Assembly (NCBI GenBank): GCA_034096865.1 | Contig: JAWQFJ010001142.1 | Location: forward strand, 260,079 to 324,078 | DNA length: 64,000 nucleotides | Source of the DNA: Theodoxus fluviatilis | Taxonomy: Eukaryota > Mollusca > Gastropoda > Cycloneritida > Neritidae | Direction: 5' to 3' | In this document: piece after piece, positions 40,501-44,684 of the stretch | Layout of the letters: every line of letters starts with the position of its first letter | How positions within the stretch are numbered: the first letter of the stretch is position 1 | Program-made: the position numbers and the translations under genes | The notes under the pieces: model-generated | The model's input: the letters and a program-made list of their open reading frames with translations, nothing else | What the model was told of the DNA's origin: nothing | The model's database searches: none

Positions 40501-42668
40501 TCACGGGGTATGGTGCAGTGGGCACAGGAGAAGGCTTCACCAATCACGGGGTATGGTGCAGTGGGCACAGGAGAAGGCTTCACCAATCACGGGGTATGGT
40601 GCAGTGGGCACAGGAGAAGGCTTCACCAATCACGGGGTATGGTGCAGTGGGCACAGGAGAAGGCTTCACCAATCACGCATGATTGCTGTGAGCAGTGGCC
40701 AAGAACAGCCACTGCAGAGTTTCCTCCACTAGCCTCAATGGCTGGGTAGTGGGAAGTGAAGAGTTAATGAGTTAACACCACTTGTCACCATGACGCATGC
40801 AACTCTGAGCTGTGTAGGCTGTACTGACTCAGTCACTTAGCTCTCAAACACCAAAGCCATGCTTAAGGTCTAACAAATGGTTTTTATGGCAACTTCCTAA
40901 TTATTACAAGAGTAAATTTTTACCTATAATTCTTTACAAATTTGGTACCAATAGTTATGTATCTCTTTACCTATTATTCATGATGTCATATTCACCCAAA
41001 GCATATCAGTCACTGATAATTGTTAATCATCATACTCTAAACCTCAATCCATAAACGTTTTTTCAACTGAGATGAACACATACAATTATCACAATAATAT
41101 CTTAAAACAAAAGAGCATAATGATTTCTCATCTTTTTCTTTGAATTTGAATACATTACAGCATCAATAAGGACGATTTCCACCAAAATAAACAAAAACAT
41201 TACTTTTCATCAATCATTTTCATTCCCACTAAAGAGCAAATTTTTAACAATATCTTTTTAGGAGTAGAGCCTCTATGTCTGTGACTGTATTTCTTGAGCT
41301 CATACTCATGTCTTTCCACACTCAAGAACACCTCCTTTTTATCGAATGTTTGTTCCAATCCAACACAGGCTGGCATGAATGAATAGCACTGCATGGTCTC
41401 TCAGCCTCTGTAGGCTATGTGAGGCCACTGACCACACACTCACTAGGGCTGGTTACAGAGCAGGCTGAGTGCAGGTTTCCCCTGTACTTCGCCCTCTACA
41501 AATATGTAGGGACACCTGTCATGCCCACTCTCATCCTCAACCCACAGGGAGTATACAGGCTGGATGGAAGTAAATATTAAAGAAGAAAAAGGAAGGAAGG
41601 ATGGGGGAGGAAATAAAGAGAGTGAGGAAATAAGTCCCATGCTTTCTTAGCTTAAGAGGACATGAAGGCAAAACAAGCAATAAGTTCATGCAGTGTGCTG
41701 TTAAAACAAGTCTTTTTGTGTATGCTTTTATATTTCAATATTCAGTGTGCACATTTTGAAGTAATTTTAATATAGTTAAGGGGAAAACAAATATTGCTTG
41801 ACAGAAAAATTTAAAATCAAATACAGACATAGTAAGAACCCAGGAAAGGAAGTCTGACAGGGACACGTATGGCCAAGACTACGGATTTCTCTGGACCCAC
41901 CAACACAGCACTCCCAGGAAAAGCTCACTCCAGCTGCCTAAACTGCTGTCATTTGATTTTTTTCTGTTTTGTACGCAAGATACTTATAAAAGAAATCCTG
42001 TTTGTGCCGAGTGAATCAAGTGACTGATTTTTTGTTCTCCCAATGGACACTGATGGCCCCTCCCTATGCATGGGAAGCACTACACTGAGATGGGCGGTGT
42101 GCTTGAGTCCTTCAGAAAAATCACGTTTCCAGTTGGCACTGGTTCATCCCCCCCCCCCCCCTAGTTGTTTGTAAATGTGGGGGCAAATCATTCTGTGAAC
42201 CCCAGTCAGTGGTGACTCTGGCACAGTTTGCAATGAATGTGTAATAGACTTGACCTTTCGTATTACAGCATTGAGCCAAATATAGCTGGTTCTGGATACT
42301 GTCTTTTCCACTTTTTACAGGAATCATTCAGATGTCAAAACTTGTTTCCATTTCATTTTCAACATAAACATTTAATTTTATCGAATAAATGCTTGTTTAT
42401 TGCCTCAACAAGTGTAATTTATGAGTATTGTGCGAAATAGTCTTAGAACTACTTTAACAGCATATGTCAGGGAGCAGATGTGCTCTCCTGCAAGCCTCTC
42501 ATGTGACCTCCTTATGAATATTCCAGACGGATTAGTTCTATCACATGATATGAACTGTGCTAGAGACTCTTTCGCAGACAGGTGAAGTCTCTAGTGGACT
42601 AGAATGGGGGCAAATTGCACCCACCTTTGCAGCAAAAATGTCAAAATCAAAATTTTCCTTTTTTGACC

Positions 42669-42746
<78 letters not shown>

Positions 42747-44655
42747 AGCCATCCCCCTTTCCCCCTCCCTCCCTCCCTTTCCCCCTCCCAACCTCTCTCC
42801 CTCTTCTAATGCATCATTAATGAAACCATGTGACAAAAATAGAATATTGAGTACATACCTTATGTCGACACTTAAGTACCACGCCGTAGGCCCCTGGGAA
42901 ATGTAACACGCCATAAATCATTGCGTGCTGCACAGTGTATCACTTAGAGACAAGTCAAGTTTCAATGCAGTCATAAGTGCCTACTACAAGTTTGCAGGAA
43001 ATAAGAGTTCAACTGTTGTTATATATTCTTCCTATTTGTGAGCTTTGAAGCGATCAAACTATGTCAATAGTTATGTGTATGATAGAGGCATATTCTGATT
43101 TATGCCTGTGATCAGTTTGAGAAAGTGTTACATACACTTAGGTGCATTTGAGGTAATAAAAAAGCGTGAATACAACACTTCTCTACAATCAAACATTTTC
43201 ACCTGTAATTTCTGTGTTGAATATCACCAAGAAAGTTAGACAAGAAGGGCAAAGCCCATACGACTCACATGCTTGACCTTGACCTTTATATGACCTTGAC
43301 CTTCAGGTGACCTTCAAGGTCAAGGTCAAACAACAAAACCTACCAATGACATCATACACAAAGAAATGCTTTACACATTTTTCCTACCAAAATACATGTC
43401 ACCTTGACCCAAGGTCAAGGTCATCCAAGGTCATGCAACACAAAGCTGTTAATTCAAGACATAGGAAGCACAATGGTGCTTATTGGCACTTTCTACCATG
43501 AGATATAGTCACTTTTAGTGGTTCACTACCCCATTTTGGTCACATTTCATAAGGGTCAAAGTGACCTTGACCTTGATGATATGTGACCAAATGTGTCACA
43601 TGATGAAAGTGTAACATGTGCCCCACATAATTATTAAGTTTGAAACAGTTATCTTCCATAGTTCAGGGTCAAGGTCACTTCAAAATATGTATACAATCCA
43701 ACTTTGAACAGCTCCTGTGACCTTGACCCAAGGTCAACCAAACTGGTATCAAAAGATAGGGCTTGCTTTGACCTATATACCACTTGTAGCTAAGGTCGCC
43801 ATTCTCAATAACGTGGGAGAAAATTGGGAAAATGTGAAAAATGACTGTTTTTGAGACCACATTTATGGCTCCTGTGACCTTGACCTTGAAGCAAGGTCAA
43901 GTCACTATGTATGTTTTTTGAGGCCTTGTCATCATACACCATCATGCCACATTTGGTGTTGATAGACTTAATAGTCTCCGAGAAAAATCCAACGTTTAAG
44001 TTTTTTACGGACGCCCGGACGGACGGACGGACGGACGCCCGGACGGACGGACGACACGGCTCAGTACATAGACTCACTTTTGCTTCGCATGTGAGTCAAA
44101 AATGGATATATAGAAAACGATATTTGAAAGCTCAAAATGTTATGCCTTATTCAAATATGGATCATTTTTCAGTAATAAAGGAGATACATATCATTGAGTC
44201 AAGGTCTAAATCTCAGTAACCTACAGTTATCAGAACACAGATACATAAATACTTCTTACCTGCCTATTTCAACTAGTCATATTTCATGCAGCAAATTAGA
44301 ACAAGCATGCAAATTAGAACAAGCATGCAAATTGAAATTTTTGTGAACCAGTGTCAATGCAAAAGTACAGTGTACAAGTTTATATGAGACCATACAATTC
44401 AAATCACCAATTAATCAATCTCCATACGCACGAAGAGAAGTCATTACAATTAATATCAACTGGTCAAATGCTCTCAGTACTTTACCCTCCACTGTCTCAG
44501 TGTTGGCAAGTCATCTCTATCAGGTGTGATAACATTCAAGGTAAGAGCTATTATGAGAAAATGACACCTACCTTCACCTACCACACCCAAAATCTCGTAC
44601 TTGTTCATCTCATTTTATCTTCGGCCATCCACTCTGCCTGGCGTCAGTCTTGCAG
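373..44655 (-). CDS. CDKL5: CDKL5-like serine/threonine kinase gene, whole locus (13 coding exons, 3' end outside window)
   Basis: This is the only host gene seen. Joining 44572-44608, 42859-42893, 17988-18033, 17409-17545, 16245-16365, 12611-12670, 12133-12223, 11169-11358, 7854-7934, 7059-7225, 5863-6682, 1171-1284 and 373-478 on the minus strand gives 2,005 nt: 668 residues in one frame with no stop. All introns are GT-AG. Residues 1 to about 290 form a CMGC kinase domain: glycine loop GEGAYG (11-16), VAIKK lysine K33, LREL glutamate E51, HRDIKPEN (D126), DFG (144-146), TEY activation motif (160-162) and SPE (170-172). Residues 300-668 are polar, Ser/Pro-rich and probably disordered, like the CDKL5 tail. 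The stretch [12 protein letters not shown] separates it from CDKL1-4, which read quite differently there. Known role of the family: a Ser/Thr kinase of cilia, microtubules and neurons. The core exon lengths equal those I recall for human CDKL5. The last exon(s) and stop codon lie left of position 1. Confidence 0.95.
770..835 (-). mobile_element. Penelope-like element remnant with hammerhead-like core (first of a pair)
   Basis: On the minus strand this carries AGAAGA, a GAGT/ACTC stem with a 4-nt loop, then GAAATGTTG and caaggtc-type flanking sequence. A sister copy lies about 198 bp away at 960-1025. The architecture CUGANGA - short hairpin - GAAA is that of the minimal hammerhead motifs known in Penelope-like retroelement termini. 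Here the CTGA box has decayed to CCAGA, so it is unlikely to be active. Confidence 0.45.
960..1025 (-). mobile_element. Penelope-like element remnant with hammerhead-like core (second of a pair)
   Basis: This repeats the 770-835 unit in the same orientation. It keeps the CTGAAGA box but has TAAA instead of GAAA, so the two copies are damaged at different core positions. Directly repeated termini about 200 bp apart are typical of Penelope-like elements. The assignment rests on these motifs alone; no reverse transcriptase or GIY-YIG sequence is nearby. Confidence 0.45.
1171..1284 (-). CDS. CDKL5: CDKL5-like exon 13 (residues 596-633)
   Basis: This is a symmetrical 114-bp exon (phase 0 in and out). 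The acceptor is gtttttgtttcag and the donor is AAG|GTAGGA. It begins [20 protein letters not shown] and continues with a lysine-rich, charged segment ([18 protein letters not shown]) that could form a short helix. It lies between the 16-bp array intron and exon 14. Support comes from strong splice signals, an open frame and a compatible phase; I recognise no domain in it. Confidence 0.75.
1575..5010. repeat. 16-bp minisatellite array (about 215 copies) in intron 12
   Basis: The monomer is catgctctatcgtagt, uninterrupted for about 3.4 kb, with few indels. Variants are single transitions: catgct to cacgct, tcgtag to tcatag or ttgtag, tagtc to tggtc. The cacgct/tggtc types cluster around 3480-3780 and 4120-4320, which points to local spread of variants by unequal exchange or conversion. 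The array fills most of the intron between exons 12 and 13. It breaks into unique sequence at ctctattagtgac. Confidence 0.97.
5120..5219. repeat. CA-rich imperfect microsatellite
   Basis: Interrupted (CA)n with embedded CATA and CATTCA words, about 100 bp long, in intron 12. Confidence 0.8.
5220..5706. other. unique intron 12 sequence, no feature
   Basis: AT-rich, T-run-containing DNA between two CA tracts. I see no reading frame, known repeat or splice signal of note. Confidence 0.4.
5707..5842. repeat. CA/CATA-rich microsatellite beside the exon 12 donor
   Basis: (CA)n followed by imperfect CACATA/CATTCA repeats, ending about 20 bp from the exon 12 donor at 5862. An open frame runs through the donor into this tract and yields Cys/Val/Met repeats. 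That read-through is an artefact of the repeat. Confidence 0.8.
5863..6682 (-). CDS. CDKL5: CDKL5-like exon 12 (large disordered-region exon, residues 322-595)
   Basis: This is the largest exon, 820 bp. Acceptor ctcgtcacag; donor AAG|GTAGGA. It enters in phase 2 and leaves in phase 0. The product is rich in Ser, Pro, Thr, Lys and Gly with no globular pattern. It has several Ser/Thr-Pro sites (SRTPPKD, WTPSDS, LPSP), as expected of the CDKL5 C-terminal tail, which also has a very large exon at this place in vertebrates. The short segment RHHSTFSDF is a conserved-looking island. Sequence past the donor runs into the CA tract and is not coding. The start is fixed by joining AG from exon 11 to the first T, which keeps the frame open. 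Confidence 0.85.
6683..7058. other. intron 11, no feature
   Basis: A short 376-bp intron of AT-rich unique sequence between exons 11 and 12. No repeat is seen. Confidence 0.6.
7059..7225 (-). CDS. CDKL5: CDKL5-like exon 11 (end of kinase C-lobe plus basic segment, residues 267-322)
   Basis: 167 bp, phase 0 in, phase 2 out. Acceptor tgtgttgagcag; donor ACAG|GTGGTT, a rather weak donor. It begins [20 protein letters not shown], the kinase subdomain XI helix with the conserved arginine that closes the C-lobe. It matches human [20 protein letters not shown]. After the fold ends comes a basic stretch, [13 protein letters not shown], which could serve as a nuclear localisation signal. Vertebrate exon 11 is about 152 bp with the same end phase, so the extra length lies in the linker. 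Confidence 0.93.
7854..7934 (-). CDS. CDKL5: CDKL5-like exon 10 (kinase C-lobe, residues 240-266)
   Basis: 81 bp, phase 0 in and out. The acceptor follows gtctctcag; the donor is GAG|GTCAGG. It reads [20 protein letters not shown] then VLIDFME. It aligns without gaps to human [20 protein letters not shown] and has the same exon length as I recall for human CDKL5. It lies downstream of the 3.2-kb intron holding the 49-bp splice-junction array. Confidence 0.95.
7935..8352. other. intron 9, unique part, no feature
   Basis: AT-rich unique intron sequence between exon 10 and the possible solo LTR. No frame or repeat is recognised. Confidence 0.4.
8353..8719 (-). mobile_element. candidate solo LTR (about 367 bp) in intron 9
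   Basis: Read on the minus strand it starts TGTGACACAG and ends TATATCA. It has a TATA-like box, tatataagg (8623-8632), followed about 190 bp later by the polyadenylation signal aataaag (8429-8435). This TG...CA span with promoter then poly(A) signal is the usual LTR order. No target-site duplication is visible at these ends, so the boundaries may be wrong or the copy rearranged. No internal retroelement genes are present. Confidence 0.45.
8885..8933 (-). pseudogene. diverged second copy of the exon 9 3' segment
   Basis: On the minus strand, straight after an acceptor-like cttgtcag, this region translates as [15 protein letters not shown]. The true exon 9 reads [15 protein letters not shown]. 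By eye about 38 of 48 bases match, with one small gap pair. It sits on the far side of the 49-bp array from exon 9. It lacks a clear donor and is probably a relic of the duplication that seeded the array. Confidence 0.55.
8934..11186 (-). repeat. 49-bp minisatellite (about 46 copies) derived from the exon 9/intron 9 junction
   Basis: On the gene strand each unit holds the last 18 nt of exon 9 (agataccagggtctcaag) followed by about 31 nt of intron. That intron part starts at the donor and ends in a pyrimidine-rich acceptor-like run, ttttccttgtcag. The first unit overlaps the real exon end (11169-11186). Most units carry GC or a disrupted donor (aaggcacc, atggcacc, aaagcacc). At least six, including the genuine one, retain aag|gtacc. 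49 is not a multiple of 3, so long frames cycle through all phases; these are not genes. Confidence 0.97.
11169..11358 (-). CDS. CDKL5: CDKL5-like exon 9 (kinase C-lobe, residues 176-239)
   Basis: 190 bp, phase 2 in, phase 0 out. Acceptor tttttacttgcag; donor AAG|GTACCA. It encodes [20 protein letters not shown], with the DxWxxG helix that anchors the catalytic loop, then [15 protein letters not shown] and [10 protein letters not shown]. Ungapped against human CDKL5 with identical exon length. Its last 18 nt are the template of the downstream 49-bp array, so the genuine donor is the first of dozens of similar junctions on the transcript. Confidence 0.96.
11647..11732. repeat. (ATGG)n microsatellite, about 21 copies
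   Basis: A perfect tetranucleotide run in intron 8. It adjoins a dispersed-repeat fragment (11733-11830) whose relatives also carry tetranucleotide tails at the same end, so it is probably that element's 3' tail. Confidence 0.95.
11733..11830 (-). mobile_element. dispersed short element with tetranucleotide tail (copy A)
   Basis: Shares tcagcctttgtaggctctg and aacccacaggggg with copies at 41390 and 46470, with an internal deletion relative to them. The strand is inferred from the tail. It is SINE-sized, but I see no tRNA-like promoter. Confidence 0.55.
12133..12223 (-). CDS. CDKL5: CDKL5-like exon 8 (activation loop, residues 146-176)
   Basis: 91 bp, phase 1 in, phase 2 out. Acceptor gcatgccag; donor GG|GTGAGT. 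It reads [20 protein letters not shown] then [10 protein letters not shown]. It carries the TEY dual-phosphorylation motif (T160, E161, Y162), which the CDKL family shares with MAP kinases and which in CDKL5 is autophosphorylated. It also has the SPE anchor. Same length as human, no gaps. Confidence 0.96.
12224..12610. other. intron 7, no feature
   Basis: 387 bp of AT-rich unique sequence between exons 7 and 8. No repeat is seen. Confidence 0.6.
12611..12670 (-). CDS. CDKL5: CDKL5-like exon 7 (catalytic loop and DFG, residues 126-146)
   Basis: 60 bp, phase 1 in and out. Acceptor tttttttcag; donor TTTG|GTAAGT, a near-perfect donor. It encodes [20 protein letters not shown]. It holds the catalytic aspartate D126, the DIKPEN lysine and asparagine (K128, N131) and the metal-binding aspartate of DFG (D144). 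All residues needed for activity are present. Same length as human. Confidence 0.96.
12798..12868. repeat. (TAA)n microsatellite, 3' tail of the L2/CR1-like retrotransposon
   Basis: About 23 perfect copies. On the minus strand it reads (TTA)n and follows the retrotransposon's 3' UTR, as the short tandem tails of L2/CR1-type elements do. Confidence 0.85.
12869..15256 (-). mobile_element. degenerate L2/CR1-like non-LTR retrotransposon, interrupted by a Helentron-like insertion
   Basis: On the minus strand, 15256 to about 14690 encodes reverse transcriptase blocks: [54 protein letters not shown] and [13 protein letters not shown], then YADD (14711-14722). After the insertion at 13795-14678 the frame resumes at [20 protein letters not shown]. 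It ends with the C-terminal motif [20 protein letters not shown] near 13020-13150. It is broken at least three times: a one-base shift near 14760, another in the C run near 13333, and the insertion. The 5' part is missing before a poly-C/CA tract. Family placement rests on the motifs and the (TTA)n tail. Confidence 0.85.
13795..14678 (-). mobile_element. Helentron-associated-type (HINE-like) non-autonomous element, copy 2
   Basis: About 884 bp, nearly identical to 43240-44102. On the plus strand it starts acaagaagggcaaagccc (a GGGC/GCCC hairpin), then gactcacatgc. It ends with GACTCAC...GCATGTGAGTC and an A run. So an 11-bp inverted repeat (GACTCACATGC) is terminal at one end and subterminal at the other, where a hairpin follows. 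That asymmetry, plus no evident target duplication, fits Helentron-like elements. The body holds many TGACCTTGACC words (AGGTCA half-sites on the other strand) and a GGAC-rich stretch. It has no protein. It split the reverse transcriptase between the YADD and SSVQSN codons. Confidence 0.6.
15252..15290. repeat. poly-C run followed by (CA)n
   Basis: About 17 C residues then a short CA run at the truncated 5' edge of the retrotransposon. Probably error-prone to sequence. Confidence 0.8.
15369..15723. repeat. CAGACAGACACACAGG-type compound microsatellite
   Basis: Mixed CAGA and CACA words arranged as roughly 16- and 24-bp higher units over 355 bp in intron 6. The Cys/Val/Leu frames on the opposite strand are artefacts. 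Confidence 0.93.
15851..16214. repeat. 39-bp minisatellite (about 9 copies) next to exon 6 donor
   Basis: Monomer gagtggatgaattaattcaa followed by tggtggacaacttctatct. It shows attcaat/attccat and atct/atat variants. It ends about 30 bp from the exon 6 donor at 16244. Confidence 0.95.
16245..16365 (-). CDS. CDKL5: CDKL5-like exon 6 (hinge and αE region, residues 86-126)
   Basis: 121 bp, phase 0 in, phase 1 out. Acceptor tttcttgcacag; donor AGAG|GTAGGA. It reads [20 protein letters not shown] then [20 protein letters not shown], ending on the HR of the HRD catalytic motif. The [13 protein letters not shown] stretch is identical to human CDKL5. Same exon length as human. Confidence 0.96.
16366..17408. 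other. intron 5, no feature
   Basis: About 1 kb of unique sequence between exons 5 and 6, with short plus-strand frames that match nothing I recognise. No repeat array. Confidence 0.5.
17409..17545 (-). CDS. CDKL5: CDKL5-like exon 5 (αC helix and β4-β5, residues 40-85)
   Basis: 137 bp, phase 1 in, phase 0 out. Acceptor tctcatag; donor AGG|GTGAGT. It encodes [20 protein letters not shown] then [20 protein letters not shown] and FEYVER. The αC glutamate in TTLREL (E51) pairs with K33. [15 protein letters not shown] is identical to vertebrate CDKL5 and unlike CDKL1-4, and is the main reason for naming the gene. Same exon length as human. Confidence 0.97.
17546..17987. other. intron 4, no feature
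   Basis: 442 bp of AT-rich unique intron. Nothing else is supported. Confidence 0.6.
17988..18033 (-). CDS. CDKL5: CDKL5-like exon 4 (β3 with ATP-binding lysine, residues 25-40)
   Basis: 46 bp, phase 0 in, phase 1 out. Acceptor gatctttcag; donor GAAG|GTAAAG. It reads [15 protein letters not shown]. The first lysine of VAIKK (K33, equal to human K42) is the ATP-anchoring residue. The 46-bp length equals human CDKL5 exon 4. It faces the 24.8-kb repeat-filled intron on its upstream side. Confidence 0.96.
18034..20049. other. intron 3, unique 3' part, no feature
   Basis: About 2 kb of unique AT-rich DNA upstream of the exon 4 acceptor. Short frames on both strands match no family I recognise, and no tandem repeat is present. 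Confidence 0.45.
20050..20143. repeat. (GT)n microsatellite
   Basis: About 42 uninterrupted GT dinucleotides ending in a short GTGC/GCGT stretch. Confidence 0.97.
20254..20402. repeat. 18-bp minisatellite (about 8 copies)
   Basis: Monomer ggaagcgtcacccaaact with a cac/ctc variant. Being a multiple of 3 it gives period-6 peptides, which are not evidence of coding. Confidence 0.95.
20447..23898. repeat. 44-bp minisatellite (about 78 copies)
   Basis: The monomer runs actgcaaagtgaaggccaga, ggccaggcttacaggcctat, acac. The last word alternates acac/acat. Each unit carries several GGCC sites and an inverted AGGCC...GGCCT pair. The only structural irregularity seen is a 10-bp insertion (acttatacat) near 23396. 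The array is very homogeneous, so it is recently amplified or was collapsed in assembly. Confidence 0.97.
23899..24739. other. intron 3 unique spacer, no feature
   Basis: AT-rich unique sequence between the 44-bp array and the TIR element. No frame or repeat is recognised. Confidence 0.45.
24740..25392. mobile_element. terminal-inverted-repeat DNA element (MITE-like, 653 bp)
   Basis: The left end reads gagcgagttttcgcg. The right end is its inverse with one mismatch (cgcgaaaacttgctc). Weaker inverted similarity continues inward: a tacggta/taccgta pair, then caagatggcg against cagccatcttg. No transposase is encoded. The flanks aagttata and atagtata match at 5 of 8 bases, a possible but weak target duplication. 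A G run (about 24986-25013) lies inside. The 28-bp satellite begins only 8 bp beyond the right end. Confidence 0.65.
25401..35795. repeat. 28-bp satellite array (about 371 copies)
   Basis: Monomer gctaagtgtacacacgctgt then gcaccaga. It varies at fixed positions: gct/gtt/gca, cgctg/cactg, gtgc/gcgc and rare gtgcacatcc. Each unit holds two palindromes, gtgtacac and gtgcac. Variant order shows a 4,228-bp higher-order repeat (151 monomers). The array is split from its 91-bp continuation at 36989-37079 by an inserted LTR-type element. Paired 79- and 83-residue frames recur at the same offset and are artefacts. Confidence 0.98.
26785..35240. repeat. 4,228-bp higher-order repeat, two tandem copies of the 28-bp satellite
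   Basis: Rare monomer variants recur at exactly 4,228 bp: gctgagcacc (26843 and 31071), gagctaactg (28671 and 32899) and tgcacatcct (30641 and 34869). 4,228 is 151 times 28. Copy 1 is roughly 26785-31012 and copy 2 roughly 31013-35240, and phase agreement ends near 35240. A few single differences (for example gtgcacatcc near 32825 only) show the copies are distinct. Confidence 0.9.
35796..36988 (+). mobile_element. LTR-type insertion inside the 28-bp satellite (solo LTR or non-autonomous LTR element)
   Basis: A 1,193-bp block starts TGTTGCGGCC and ends AATA, flanked by the 5-bp duplication tgtac (35791-35795 and 36989-36993). Removing the block and one tgtac restores the 28-bp monomer exactly. 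It contains a TATA-like tataaat near 36246 and an attaaag poly(A)-like signal near 36832. A possible internal boundary is at 36321: TG...CA, followed by tggtatcaattaagg, which resembles a primer-binding site. If so, the first 526 bp are the LTR and the remainder internal sequence. No gag or pol is seen. Confidence 0.75.
36989..37079. repeat. 28-bp satellite, distal remnant (about 3 copies)
   Basis: Continuation of the 25401-35795 array in the same phase after the LTR-type insertion. It ends where a CA-rich repeat begins. Confidence 0.95.
37103..37548. repeat. CA-rich compound minisatellite
   Basis: (CA)n blocks separated by agaccactgccagtaaaca or agtacatgga words, about seven imperfect units. 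Confidence 0.93.
37624..40676. repeat. 43-bp minisatellite, 71 copies
   Basis: Monomer ggggtatggtgcagtgggca then caggagaaggcttcaccaat, cac. 3,053 bp is exactly 71 units, almost invariant. The only recurrent change is cac to cgc in five or so units clustered between about 38950 and 39260, plus one cat near 37795. Because 43 is not divisible by 3 and the unit lacks plus-strand stops, all three frames stay open for over 1,000 codons. Confidence 0.97.
40677..41389. other. intron 3 unique sequence, no feature
   Basis: AT-rich unique intron DNA after the 43-bp array. No recognised frame or repeat. Confidence 0.45.
41390..41570 (-). mobile_element. dispersed short element (copy B, fullest)
   Basis: Contains tctcagcctctgtaggctat, cacacactcacta and aacccacagggag, shared with 11733-11830 and 46470-46650. 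A short ATGA-type repeat (gaatgaat) lies at the same end as the tetranucleotide runs of the other copies. Confidence 0.55.
41571..42670. other. intron 3 unique 5' part
   Basis: Purine-rich stretch at 41580-41630, then AT-rich DNA and a 12-base C run near 42150. Nothing recognised as a gene. Confidence 0.4.
42672..42743. repeat. (CT)n tract with flanking polypyrimidine
   Basis: About 35 CT dinucleotides followed by CCCTCCC-rich sequence to about 42800. It lies about 115 bp into intron 3 from the exon 3 donor. On the gene strand it is polypurine and could form a triplex. Confidence 0.95.
42859..42893 (-). CDS. CDKL5: CDKL5-like exon 3 (glycine-rich loop, residues 13-24)
   Basis: A 35-bp micro-exon, phase 1 in, phase 0 out. 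Acceptor acatttcccag; donor AAG|GTATGT. With the last G of exon 2 it reads [12 protein letters not shown], completing the GEGAYG nucleotide loop. It is identical in sequence to human residues 22-33 and in exon length (35 bp). It is too short for ordinary frame searches and was found by expecting it between exons 2 and 4. Confidence 0.95.
42894..43239. other. intron 2 unique sequence, no feature
   Basis: Short AT-rich intron stretch before the inserted element. Nothing recognised. Confidence 0.4.
43240..44102 (-). mobile_element. Helentron-associated-type (HINE-like) element, copy 3
   Basis: The cleanest copy (863 bp), nearly the same as 13795-14678 throughout. Plus-strand start acaagaagggcaaagccc, end GCATGTGAGTC plus A run. 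It inserted in intron 2 between exons 2 and 3. It carries many tandem AGGTCA half-sites (tcaaggtca). It differs mainly in the number of GGAC words near 44020-44050 and a small deletion in one half-site cluster. Confidence 0.6.
44572..44608 (-). CDS. CDKL5: CDKL5-like exon 2, coding part with start codon (residues 1-13)
   Basis: Start codon at 44608; reads [13 protein letters not shown] with donor GAAG|GTAGGT. Human CDKL5 has nine more N-terminal residues, and this start aligns with its second methionine ([13 protein letters not shown]). An in-frame TAA 9 nt upstream rules out a longer protein from this exon. The whole exon is 84 bp (44572-44655), opening after the strong acceptor tgttttgttgttacag, so at least one non-coding 5' exon should lie to the right. 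Confidence 0.93.
44605..44628 (-). promoter_or_regulatory. short upstream ORF overlapping the CDKL5 start codon
   Basis: In the 47-nt 5' UTR part of exon 2, an ATG at 44628 opens a 7-codon frame, MAEDKMR. Its TGA overlaps the main start as ATGA. Such an arrangement can lower or couple translation of the main frame; that role is inferred, not shown. Confidence 0.6.
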
Positions 44656-44684
44656 CTGTAACAACAAAACAGAAGAGCTGATTT

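Noticed and set aside
37016..40749. Three overlapping frames of over 1,000 codons across the 43-bp array
   Set aside because: All three plus-strand frames are open and give the same 43-residue cycle, which is a consequence of unit length and lack of stops, not of coding.
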